Source of the DNA: Aquabacter cavernae
Lineage (GTDB): Bacteria; Pseudomonadota; Alphaproteobacteria; Rhizobiales; Xanthobacteraceae
Assembly: GCF_003993795.1 (NCBI RefSeq)
Contig: NZ_RWKV01000001.1
Coordinates: forward strand, 62,001 to 126,000
Direction of reading: 5' to 3'
DNA: 64,000 nucleotides
In this document: positions 58,078 to 64,000 of the stretch, in pieces
Numbering within the stretch: the first letter of the stretch is position 1
Layout: every line of letters starts with the position of its first letter
Made by a program: the position numbers and the translations under genes
The notes under the pieces: generated by a model
Databases searched by the model: none
What the model was told of the DNA's origin: nothing
What the model saw: the letters and a program-made list of their open reading frames with translations, nothing else

Positions 58078-58776
58078 ATGAAATATGTCTCCTACTACAG
58101 AGTCTCAACAAGCCGACAAGGCAAATCGGGACTCGGCCTTGGAGGGCAGAAGGAGGCGGTTCATCGCCACCTAAAGGAAGATGCTCAGATTGTTGGGGAG
58201 TTCATTGAGGTCGAAAGCGGCCGGCACTCAAATCGACCCAAACTGAATGAGGCCATCCAAGCATGTAAAGCTTGGAAAGCGAAACTGATCATTGCAAAAT
58301 TAGATCGCCTATCCAGAAACGTGGCATTCATTTCGTCGCTAATGGAATCTGGCGTTGAGTTTGTGGCCGTGGATTTTCCTGACGCAAATCGACTGACTCT
58401 CCATATTCTGGCTGCCGTTGCAGAGCATGAGGCAATTTGCATATCAGCAAGGACGAAGGAAGCCCTGGCCTGCGCTAAGTCCAGGGGGAAGAGACTGGGA
58501 GGACATAGAGGATCAACCCCATCTGACAGCTGCCGTCGTCTGGGCGTCGCTTCTGTTCGGAAATCTGCAAATGAGCGACTGCTTGCAGTATGGCCCGTAA
58601 TTCAGCCTCTCCTCGGGGAGGGCCATATGCCCCCTGCTAGAATAGCGAAGTTTCTCAACCTCAGGGGAATTCCGACCCTAGGAGAGGGAGGGAAAGGCTG
58701 GCAAACAGTCCAGGTCAGCCGCATGTTGGCACATGCAAGCCGGCTAGGCCTATTGGGCGCTGAGCCTCTTCGCTGA
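58078..58776 (+). CDS. Small serine recombinase (resolvase/invertase family)
   Basis: A 232-residue serine recombinase. The N-terminal catalytic part has YVSYYRVSTSRQGKSGLGL with Ser10 as nucleophile and LIIAKLDRLSRNVAFI. The C-terminal region ends in a helix-turn-helix-like PPARIAKFLNLRGIPTLG. It may act as a resolvase or excision helper for the element; no res site was identified. The ATG lacks a clear ribosome site; a TTG at 58060 is an alternative. Its 3' end overlaps the convergent XRE gene by 27 bases. Confidence 0.85.
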   Translation: MKYVSYYRVSTSRQGKSGLGLGGQKEAVHRHLKEDAQIVGEFIEVESGRHSNRPKLNEAIQACKAWKAKLIIAKLDRLSRNVAFISSLMESGVEFVAVDFPDANRLTLHILAAVAEHEAICISARTKEALACAKSRGKRLGGHRGSTPSDSCRRLGVASVRKSANERLLAVWPVIQPLLGEGHMPPARIAKFLNLRGIPTLGEGGKGWQTVQVSRMLAHASRLGLLGAEPLR

Positions 58777-59034
58777 AACGGGCTTCCGTCCCCTTTTTAG
58801 GCCCGTTGGCCTTTGAGCGCCTTCGGGGAAAGGGCGAAATAGCTCCGAGACATGAGCACCCAGTGCGTCTGTAAGTTGCTCCAGAAAATTCAGGGTTACG
58901 TTCGCCTGTTCAGCCTCGAGGGCTGCCAAGTGAGACATATCTACGTCGGCGGAGAAGGCCAGCGCCTCCTGCGAAAGCCCCCTCTCGGCCCTTAGCCGCC
59001 GTAGATTCCATGCCACCAAGCGGATCGCTTTCAT
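58750..59034 (-). CDS. XRE family helix-turn-helix regulator
   Basis: A 94-residue protein with a phage-repressor-type HTH (WNLRRLRAERGLSQEALAF, then SADVDMSHLAALEAEQANVT) and a basic C-terminal tail (GLKRGRKPVSAKRLSAQ). It probably represses recombination or cargo genes of the element. Convergent overlap with the small recombinase gene implies antisense interference. Confidence 0.85.
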   Translation of the reverse strand: MKAIRLVAWNLRRLRAERGLSQEALAFSADVDMSHLAALEAEQANVTLNFLEQLTDALGAHVSELFRPFPEGAQRPTGLKRGRKPVSAKRLSAQ

Positions 59035-59164
59035 CTTCGCAAAGCACAGCCTTGCGAGACTTCAATCTATGGGTTATAGGCCATAAATATCTGCCGGACT
59101 CTGCTACTTCCGTTGAAAAAGTATCAGGTCGGATCCTCTCCACTGATTTTAAGGGGTTTCCGCC

Positions 59165-59422
59165 ATGGAACACTCCCAGTTTGGGCTCGTCTTCATCGTT
59201 GTGGGTGTGTTGGTCTATTTTTATCCGGCATGGACAGCGTTCACCCGGAAGCCTGACAACTTCATGGGTGTGTTCGTACTGAATTTGTTCCTCGGCTGGA
59301 CGGCAATCGGGTGGCTGATTGCGTTGATCTGGGCCTTCTCTGGCCCAAACGAACGTCGGAAGCGTCGCCTTGAGCGCTTGGCCGAGAGGAAGAGAATGAG
59401 GATGGAGGCAAGGGGTGAATAG
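59165..59422 (+). CDS. Superinfection immunity-type membrane protein
   Basis: An 85-residue inner-membrane protein with two hydrophobic segments (FGLVFIVVGVLVYFYPA and FLGWTAIGWLIALIWAFSG) and a strongly basic C-terminal tail (ERRKRRLERLAERKRMRM). The GWTxxGWxxALxWA pattern is that of the superinfection-immunity family (Imm-type proteins of phages that block entry of further phage DNA). ATG with a plausible ribosome site. The element may use it for phage or element exclusion. Confidence 0.78.
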   Translation: MEHSQFGLVFIVVGVLVYFYPAWTAFTRKPDNFMGVFVLNLFLGWTAIGWLIALIWAFSGPNERRKRRLERLAERKRMRMEARGE

Positions 59423-59675
59423 CTATTGGATACTAATTGCGTTGCAGATCCTAAATTACCAGCCCGGAAAGGTTGAGGTAATTCCGGACACAATCACATA
59501 CTCTCAGAAAGAGTGTAACGCTGCAAAGGCCAAGGCGACAAAGGCCTACCTAGCTGCCTTAAGAAAGGCGACCACTGGAAAGGGTGATGAAATCCAGGTG
59601 AATGTCTGGTGTGTGCCGGTCAAGTTCACCGACCCTACGATTGAAGGGCCAGATGAATGCGATGGCTGCCGTTAA
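59415..59675 (+). CDS. Unknown small protein following the immunity-type gene
   Basis: An 86-residue protein beginning with GTG that overlaps the preceding gene by 8 bases. A short hydrophobic start (YWILIALQIL) may be a weak signal or anchor. Four cysteines occur (QKECNAAK, NVWCVPVK, ECDGC). Family not recognised. Coupling suggests it works with the membrane protein. It could also be a periplasmic lysis or entry-exclusion partner, but that is a guess. Confidence 0.6.
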   Translation: MNSYWILIALQILNYQPGKVEVIPDTITYSQKECNAAKAKATKAYLAALRKATTGKGDEIQVNVWCVPVKFTDPTIEGPDECDGCR

Positions 59676-60718
59676 TTGGACGACTGCCCGAGTTTCACAA
59701 TTACCCTCGGATGGAATTTCGGCTCTAGGCCACTTCTTAGGGCCTCCGCCATCGCACAGCCCAACGCTACATGACGTGCAAGGCCATCTCCAAACTCCGG
59801 CATTGACTCTAGGCGGACACTACACCAGCCGGCTCGATGCGGCTCAAATTCGAACTCCACACCAACGTCCATAAGCGCCGGAACGGCGGTCTCTGGAAAG
59901 AGCAAAACTCCTCTGCCGGAAGTGTGGATGGAGAATGGTGGAATAGCGTCGGCATCGGCGAACTCGGCTACAGCGAGTGCCATTGCCCAGACGGCTTTGA
60001 AGGTCGGCACACGACCCCCATCGTGGGCTGGTTTGACTAATGGGTTACGCCCCCAGAGCGACCCTTTGAAATCCCGCTCAGGGAAGAAGGCCTGTAGCTC
60101 CTCGCCGATGTCCGCAACGCTCACACGATTAAAAAACTTGCCTCCGTAGGACACTGCCGCCTGAAGGTTGTCGACCCTTCGAACGTGGAGTTGTCCTTGG
60201 TCCTCCAGAGAAGACCAGGCGCTACTGGCAGCGCCGTGTTTGGTCCCTCTGGGGTTTTGGTCAAGACCTTCCCTGCCAACCCACTGCTCGAACGCCGCTA
60301 CCGTTTTTGAAGGTACCCAGCATACGGCATGGATATGAGGCCGAGCCTCATCACTGTCTTTGTCGTCGATGTACGCAATGAGGTGAGGGTGCTTTCCTCG
60401 GGATTTTTGAGCTGTGTGCTTGTGAACACAGTTTGATAGGAGGGAGAGATACCATCCTCGAAACGTGTGAAAGCGTTCCGAAGCGACAGCTTTAATTAGC
60501 TCCAAGCGGCGACCGCCGGTAGCACCGCTCCATGAGAAGCTGTTAAAACGACCTTGGCTGAAGGTGGCAGTTATAAAATAGAACCGGCCATTTGGATCTC
60601 TGGTCTGCAACTCCTTGAGGAGGCGGACATCGGCTAATTCTAGGAAGTCTTTGAATTTCAAAAGAGATTCAGCTTTATCTCTAACCAATCCTATTTTCAG
60701 TGTTGAAAGGTCTTTCAT
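59672..60718 (-). CDS. Putative HUH replication initiator/relaxase-like protein
   Basis: A 348-residue protein. The HUH motif RPHIHAVCWV (His128-x-His130) is preceded by FITATFS and the aromatic HLIAYIDD. About 60 residues later come the candidate nucleophile Tyr191 and Lys194 in AVSYGGKFF. This order (beta strand, HUH, YxxK) is that of rolling-circle replication initiators and single-strand relaxases. It could replicate or mobilise the excised circle. The precise family was not recognised. Its 3' end abuts the convergent unknown gene. Confidence 0.68.
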   Translation of the reverse strand: MKDLSTLKIGLVRDKAESLLKFKDFLELADVRLLKELQTRDPNGRFYFITATFSQGRFNSFSWSGATGGRRLELIKAVASERFHTFRGWYLSLLSNCVHKHTAQKSRGKHPHLIAYIDDKDSDEARPHIHAVCWVPSKTVAAFEQWVGREGLDQNPRGTKHGAASSAWSSLEDQGQLHVRRVDNLQAAVSYGGKFFNRVSVADIGEELQAFFPERDFKGSLWGRNPLVKPAHDGGRVPTFKAVWAMALAVAEFADADAIPPFSIHTSGRGVLLFPETAVPALMDVGVEFEFEPHRAGWCSVRLESMPEFGDGLARHVALGCAMAEALRSGLEPKFHPRVIVKLGQSSN

Positions 60719-60923
60719 TTTTAAAATCCAAATTATCCATTTTTCCTTCGGACAAGCCTTTACAAATGGCTTGAATTTAATTTCATGCCATGGGTTTGTT
60801 CCAATGTGTATAAAGTTGACTTAAAAGAAAACCCTCAAAAAACGCCTGGTTCTTATCCCCAAAATACACAATAATTTAGTATATTTTAGCCAAAAAGTCA
60901 ACAAATTTGACTATGAAAAGCTA
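60719..60923. other. AT-rich region upstream of the HUH gene
   Basis: About 205 bases with no ORF of note. It holds the palindrome GTCAA-CAAAT-TTGAC (60897-60911) and long A/T stretches (60840-60895). It may contain the promoter and an origin or nick site for the HUH protein, but no single motif proves this. Confidence 0.55.
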
Positions 60924-61085
60924 TCATTGCTGATAGGCATACCATATCAGCGCAATCATAATTTGCTCTCTCGTATGAGAGGTATCAGCACATAGCGCAT
61001 CAAGGGCCGCTGATGTTTCCTCATCTAAATGCAAGGAGAGATGAGCAGTTGGCTCTGCGAAAAAATGGTCGAATGGGTTCTGCAT
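60924..61085 (-). CDS. 53-residue ribbon-helix-helix-like protein
   Basis: A short gene with an excellent ribosome site (AGGAGG, 4 bases before ATG). The product begins MQNPFDHFFAEPTAHLSLHL and continues with DEETSAALDALCADTS and HTREQIMIALIWYAYQQ. A beta strand (LSLHL), an acidic turn and two helices resemble CopG/Arc-type regulators. It lies 46 bases after the beta-propeller gene and 205 before the HUH gene on the same strand, consistent with copy or expression control of the HUH gene, by analogy with CopG. Its stop lies in a small stem (60921-60936). Confidence 0.65.
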   Translation of the reverse strand: MQNPFDHFFAEPTAHLSLHLDEETSAALDALCADTSHTREQIMIALIWYAYQQ

Positions 61086-61131
61086 GGCTCCTCCTATTTG
61101 TATTTATAGGAGGCCATAAGGACCTCTCGGC

Positions 61132-62415
61132 CTATGGCTTTAAGGCCACCAATTTCCCGGATATCGTGCCAACGATGATCTGCCCACCAGAATAAACGGG
61201 AGTGCTTGCGAGCCCGGACGTGAGTATTTGTCCTGGACCGGGCCCTTCAAACGGCATCTCGCTACTGCCGGGATCAGGCCATAAACTTTCTGAATAATCC
61301 AACTCGTCAACGGCCTGACCGTTTGATGGAGTTTCAAGTGATATGCTCCGAATAACCCTTCGAGTCTGAAGGTCCACGAATGCTATCACGCCATTGGCTC
61401 TTGGCACCGCAAGGGTTCGTCGATTCATTAGAACCGGCGAAGCCCAATTCTGAAACAAATCGTTGTCAACTCTGACGCTCCATGCGCATCGACCGGTCGT
61501 AATTGAAAACGCATACAGGCTATCGCTATAGGCGAATGTGGCGAGGACTTCACCGTTGGAGATTACCGGGTGGATGCGGCAGTTCCCAAAATAGAACCGC
61601 TTCTTCTTTGATACGGTTTTGCGAGGGTGCCCATTCCAAGCCACTTTCCAAGTCCGCCAGTCGAGGGCCAGGATCGGCGGACGCTCATCATATGTTTCCC
61701 GAGCATAAGTCACGATCAGCAGATTCTCGTGAAACAAGAGAGATCCAATTCCTTGGAGTCTCAATTTAAAGTGGTAAGGACCTGATGAATCGGTGACTGG
61801 AATTGTGAAGCGCTCCATATCGGTGCTTCCAAACGTTCCCACTCCAATCTGGAATATTGTGCCGGCTTCATTAGCCGCCAGAACACTGCCTGTTTCCGCA
61901 AGTTCGGGGTTTGTCACAATGTTCGTGCGGAAAGTTCCCGGCAGAGATCCAGTATGGCGGAACGAATTGTCCGCTAAATTGAAACAGATAATGTGGCCAT
62001 CCCTAGAGAGAAGCACTGCGATGCGCTCTCCCTCCACATCCACAATCACTGCCTTGGTGTAGACAGGCGAGCCTGCCTGAAATCTAGATAGGATACGACC
62101 GTCCGCTATATTGAGCGCATAAATCATACCACTATCGGTGCCGGCAACTAGGACCGAGTCAAAGATGGCGATTCCATTTACATCTGAATCGGTCTGTACT
62201 CTCCAAACGACCTCGCCGTCACTCTGCCGAACACACAGGATAGCGTCGTTCGGATCGCTGAAATTCCATTTATCGCCTGACGTTCCAAAATACAGAAGAT
62301 CGCCAGCCGGTAAAATATTATTGCGATAATGCATTCGGCCAAAAGATTTTTCCCAGATGATGGGATTTGGCTGGCGCATCTTTATGGAGGCTAAAGTTTG
62401 CGAAATATCGATCAT
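61132..62415 (-). CDS. PQQ/WD-like beta-propeller protein, partner of the TIR gene
   Basis: A 427-residue protein without signal peptide or membrane segment, therefore cytosolic. It consists of repeated beta-blades of the PQQ-enzyme type, for example MIYALNIADGRILSRFQ, IICFNLADN, LALDWRTWKVAW, LYAFSITTGRCAWSV, AFVDLQTRRVIR and VYSGGQIIVGTISGKLVALK; about seven blades are plausible. Its ATG overlaps the TIR stop (ATGA), so the two are made in step. By analogy with TIR/WD40 and STAND proteins it may be the sensing or scaffolding half of a TIR effector system. No enzymatic motif is visible. Confidence 0.85.
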   Translation of the reverse strand: MIDISQTLASIKMRQPNPIIWEKSFGRMHYRNNILPAGDLLYFGTSGDKWNFSDPNDAILCVRQSDGEVVWRVQTDSDVNGIAIFDSVLVAGTDSGMIYALNIADGRILSRFQAGSPVYTKAVIVDVEGERIAVLLSRDGHIICFNLADNSFRHTGSLPGTFRTNIVTNPELAETGSVLAANEAGTIFQIGVGTFGSTDMERFTIPVTDSSGPYHFKLRLQGIGSLLFHENLLIVTYARETYDERPPILALDWRTWKVAWNGHPRKTVSKKKRFYFGNCRIHPVISNGEVLATFAYSDSLYAFSITTGRCAWSVRVDNDLFQNWASPVLMNRRTLAVPRANGVIAFVDLQTRRVIRSISLETPSNGQAVDELDYSESLWPDPGSSEMPFEGPGPGQILTSGLASTPVYSGGQIIVGTISGKLVALKP

Positions 62416-62852
62416 CACTGCCCCCCAAATCGGTTCGCAATTTGAGCCACAAATTGCGGAATTTCGTCGAATGCAACGACCCCCCACTGAATATCGCTAA
62501 GCTCAATATTTCCCACTCGTAAATTCGGTGGATTGAGCTCCTCAGAGAGGATCGGTAGCACCAGCACGTCGTCTTGTGGGAGCGAACTCATAAGCTCAAG
62601 AGCCAGCCTAAATTCGTTCTGTACGAAGCCCCTCTTTACGACGCTTGTAGGGGTCAAAATAAGAACGATGCGGCTCGCTGACCTAATTTTCATTTCGATA
62701 ACTGGCCGCCACCTTTGACCAATTTGCAGCCCTAGGTGGGAATACGGGGAGGGTGGCTTGTCCATCCACGGCTCAAGCCCCGCCTCATGCAATTCTGCAA
62801 AGAGCCGATGAGCGTAATCGGCATCTTCCTTAGCGTACGATATGAAAATCAT
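62415..62852 (-). CDS. TIR domain protein, putative NAD-degrading effector
   Basis: A 145-residue stand-alone TIR domain: MIFISYAKEDADYAHRLFAE (strand A and box 1), GLEPWMDKPP (BB region), WRPVIEMKIRSASRIVLILT, then KRGFVQNEFRLALEL. Glu80 in FVQNE sits where the catalytic glutamate of NADase TIRs stands. No other domain is fused. It is the first element gene after the right junction, in the same direction as comM, and is coupled to the beta-propeller gene. It is likely an immune effector that depletes NAD or makes a signal nucleotide. Confidence 0.87.
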   Translation of the reverse strand: MIFISYAKEDADYAHRLFAELHEAGLEPWMDKPPSPYSHLGLQIGQRWRPVIEMKIRSASRIVLILTPTSVVKRGFVQNEFRLALELMSSLPQDDVLVLPILSEELNPPNLRVGNIELSDIQWGVVAFDEIPQFVAQIANRFGGQ

Positions 62853-62950
62853 AGCGACTCGGAAGCTTCCCCGTAGCGACGCTTGAGTTTGCCCACATCA
62901 AGGTGGGCTTTGAAAGCCGACTCCCTTATCGCTTCCCAGAAATTAATGGG
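62853..62950. other. Right end of the element
   Basis: Non-coding 98 bases between the TIR start and the element edge. GCCCAC (62891-62896) pairs with GTGGGC (62903-62908). It has no clear promoter, so the TIR operon may depend on read-through from comM. Confidence 0.5.
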
Positions 62951-63601
62951 TTACAACGAAAGCAGGTTGTGGCCCCCGGCGGCGGCCACTTCCAGCGCCC
63001 GCTTGGCGGTCTCCTGGCCTTTCACGTCCCTCAGGTCCGGCAAGGTGCCGTGCCCGGCGCGCATGCGCGGGTCCGGGCGGGCGAGCACCTGGCGGCCGGT
63101 GACATGGTTGGCGAGGGCGATGAGGGACAAAGGGGCGAGAATCTCCATGTCCGGGCTCGCCCAGGCGGCTTCCGCCCCGCAGGCGGCGGGACAAATGAGG
63201 CCGTGGCCCCGCGCATTGGCCCCGATGGCGGCAGGCAGCACGCCCGCCACCGCCGCGATGGAGCCGTCGAGCCCCAATTCCCCCACCACGGTGAAGCCGG
63301 ACAGGGCGTCTGACGGGATGGCGCCGATGGCCGCCATGAGGCCGAGCGCGATGGGCAGGTCGTAATGGGAGCCTTCCTTGGGCAGATCGGCGGGAGCGAG
63401 GTTCACCGTGATGCGCCGCGCGGGAAGCGCCAGACCGGAGGCGATGAGGGCGGCGCGCACCCGCTCCTTGGCCTCGGTCACCGCCTTGTCCGGCAGGCCG
63501 ACAATGGTGAAGGCGGGCAGGCCCGGCGCCACATGCACCTGCACGTCAACGGGGCGCGCCTCCACGCCCTGGAACGCGACCGTCGCCACCCGTTGGATCA
63601 C
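62951..63601 (-). pseudogene. comM: comM, N-terminal part, interrupted by insertion
   Basis: Encodes about 216 residues ending ...GGHNLLSL with a TAA supplied by the element. It contains the ChlI-like N-terminal domain (GLPAFTIVGLPDKAVTEAKERV, NLAPADLPKEGSHYDLPIAL, GELGLDGS) of ComM. GTG start at 63601 follows GGGGAGG. Host sequence runs from 62961. Without the ATPase half at 55280-56174 it cannot be functional; excision would restore a 510-residue ComM. Confidence 0.95.
62961..62963. other. Right attachment junction (core AGC)
   Basis: Element sequence GGGTTACAACGAA joins host sequence AGGTTGTGGCCCCC across AGC. Together with the left junction it gives the reconstructed empty site and the circular junction described in the findings. 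Confidence 0.8.
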
Positions 63602-63771
63602 CCGCGCCTCCCCTCACCCAGGATTGCGGAAGGCTAGCGGACTGCCGTTCCGGGTGCAAGAACAGAGTGGGAACACATAGGCGATTGATGCCCGCTTTAT
63701 GTCCGGCCCCTGGGTTCGCCATCGCCCCTTTACGGGCGGGGGTGGGAGAAGCCTCTCCAAGGAGTTGGCCC

Positions 63772-63972
63772 ATGCCCCAGGTTTTGCGATCCGCGCACGT
63801 CCCAAGCTCCGCCCCTGTGGCGGCGTCTCAGGCACTGAAGGGGTATCGGCCCCATTGGTCCGGGCCCACGGGCAGCGCGGGCAGCCTGCGCTATGGCGCG
63901 GTGCGCGCCTTGTGGCTTGCGGGCCTTGCCGGTGCCGCGCTGCTGCTGCGCGCGGCCGCCTTCCTGCTATAG
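63772..63972 (+). CDS. Small hypothetical membrane protein
   Basis: A 66-residue protein starting MPQVLRSAHVPSSAPVAASQ with a C-terminal hydrophobic helix (AVRALWLAGLAGAALLLRAA). ATG at 63772 follows AAGGAG. The upstream frame has no support. Function unknown; the gene is divergent from comM and ends 28 bases before the window edge. Confidence 0.55.
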   Translation: MPQVLRSAHVPSSAPVAASQALKGYRPHWSGPTGSAGSLRYGAVRALWLAGLAGAALLLRAAAFLL

Positions 63973-64000
63973 AGGCGGACGCGCGCCGGGCCTGTGGGCC

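Larger units (their letters stand above)
56172..62963. mobile_element. Serine-integrase integrative element inserted in comM
   Basis: About 6.8 kb of visibly AT-richer DNA bounded by an AGC core at both ends (56172-56174 and 62961-62963). The two comM parts total 641 + 895 bases; removing one core leaves 1533, exactly 511 codons, in frame. Contents are large serine integrase, small serine recombinase, XRE gene, superinfection-immunity protein, unknown protein, HUH protein, RHH-like protein, beta-propeller protein and TIR protein. comM is a known integration hotspot in other bacteria. Confidence 0.93.

Noticed and set aside
61013-61195. 60-codon plus-strand ORF in the element
   Set aside because: No ribosome site, and it overlaps the better-supported RHH-like gene and the end of the beta-propeller gene on the other strand.
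55280-63601. tRNA-based integration site or point-mutation decay of comM
   Set aside because: No tRNA is present at either junction, and both comM parts are intact and join in frame, so a clean insertion explains everything.

Overview
The window is GC-rich DNA from a free-living or facultatively symbiotic nitrogen-fixing alphaproteobacterium. The most likely home is Xanthobacteraceae (Xanthobacter/Azorhizobium-like). This rests on gene order (nifHDKENX with two small nif-associated genes, fdxB and nifQ; nifA-nifB-fdxN; nifV-cysE-nifW followed by fixABCX) and on a NifA with the alphaproteobacterial cysteine motif. The species assignment is inference; no rRNA or tRNA gene is present.

Layout. 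1-5.2 kb: acyl-CoA dehydrogenase, two SDR enzymes, a TetR regulator and an MFS exporter. 5.2-34.0 kb: an uninterrupted nitrogen-fixation island. On the minus strand nifHDKENX, a DUF269 gene, a DUF683 gene, fdxB and nifQ run away from a NifA-type control region at 14.7-15.0 kb. A divergent unknown gene sits on the other side of that region. Further minus-strand genes are nifA and the operon nifB-fdxN-LRV-nifZ-nifT-SIR2-nifO-unknown. On the plus strand yqeB-like/modD, iscA-nifU-nifS-nifV-cysE-nifW and fixABCX follow. Four -24/-12 promoters with TGGCAC-type -24 boxes, plus one weaker candidate next to nifH, are each accompanied by TGT-N10-ACA NifA sites. nifA itself carries a FixK/FNR box. 34.5-41.3 kb: a branched-chain-type ABC transporter, a DUF2848 protein, a GntR regulator and a fumarylacetoacetase-family hydrolase. 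41.5-54.9 kb: ordinary chromosomal genes, including a polysaccharide deacetylase, prmA, a degenerate-GGDEF membrane protein, a UvrD/PcrA helicase, a C4 sugar-acid (otnC/ltnD/otnK) locus, a TetR/glutathione-transferase locus and a flavin reductase.

55.3-63.6 kb: the comM (Mg-chelatase-like ATPase) gene is cut in two by a foreign, much more AT-rich element of about 6.8 kb (about 56172-62963). Removing it together with one copy of an AGC core joins the halves into an in-frame 511-codon comM with an intact Walker A motif. The element carries a large serine integrase, a second small serine recombinase, an XRE regulator, a superinfection-immunity-type membrane protein, a putative HUH replication/relaxase protein, a 53-residue ribbon-helix-helix-like protein, and a two-gene operon pairing a TIR-domain protein with a cytosolic PQQ/WD-like beta-propeller protein. 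That TIR/beta-propeller pair, carried as cargo on an integrative element, is the best candidate here for an undescribed (probably anti-phage) system.

How it works together: NifA, made under low oxygen through the FixK-type site, would switch on nitrogenase (nifHDK), FeMo-co assembly (nifB, E, N, X, V, Q), Fe-S supply (iscA, nifU, nifS, cysE), electron delivery (fixABCX, fdxB, fdxN) and apparently molybdenum handling (yqeB-like, modD).
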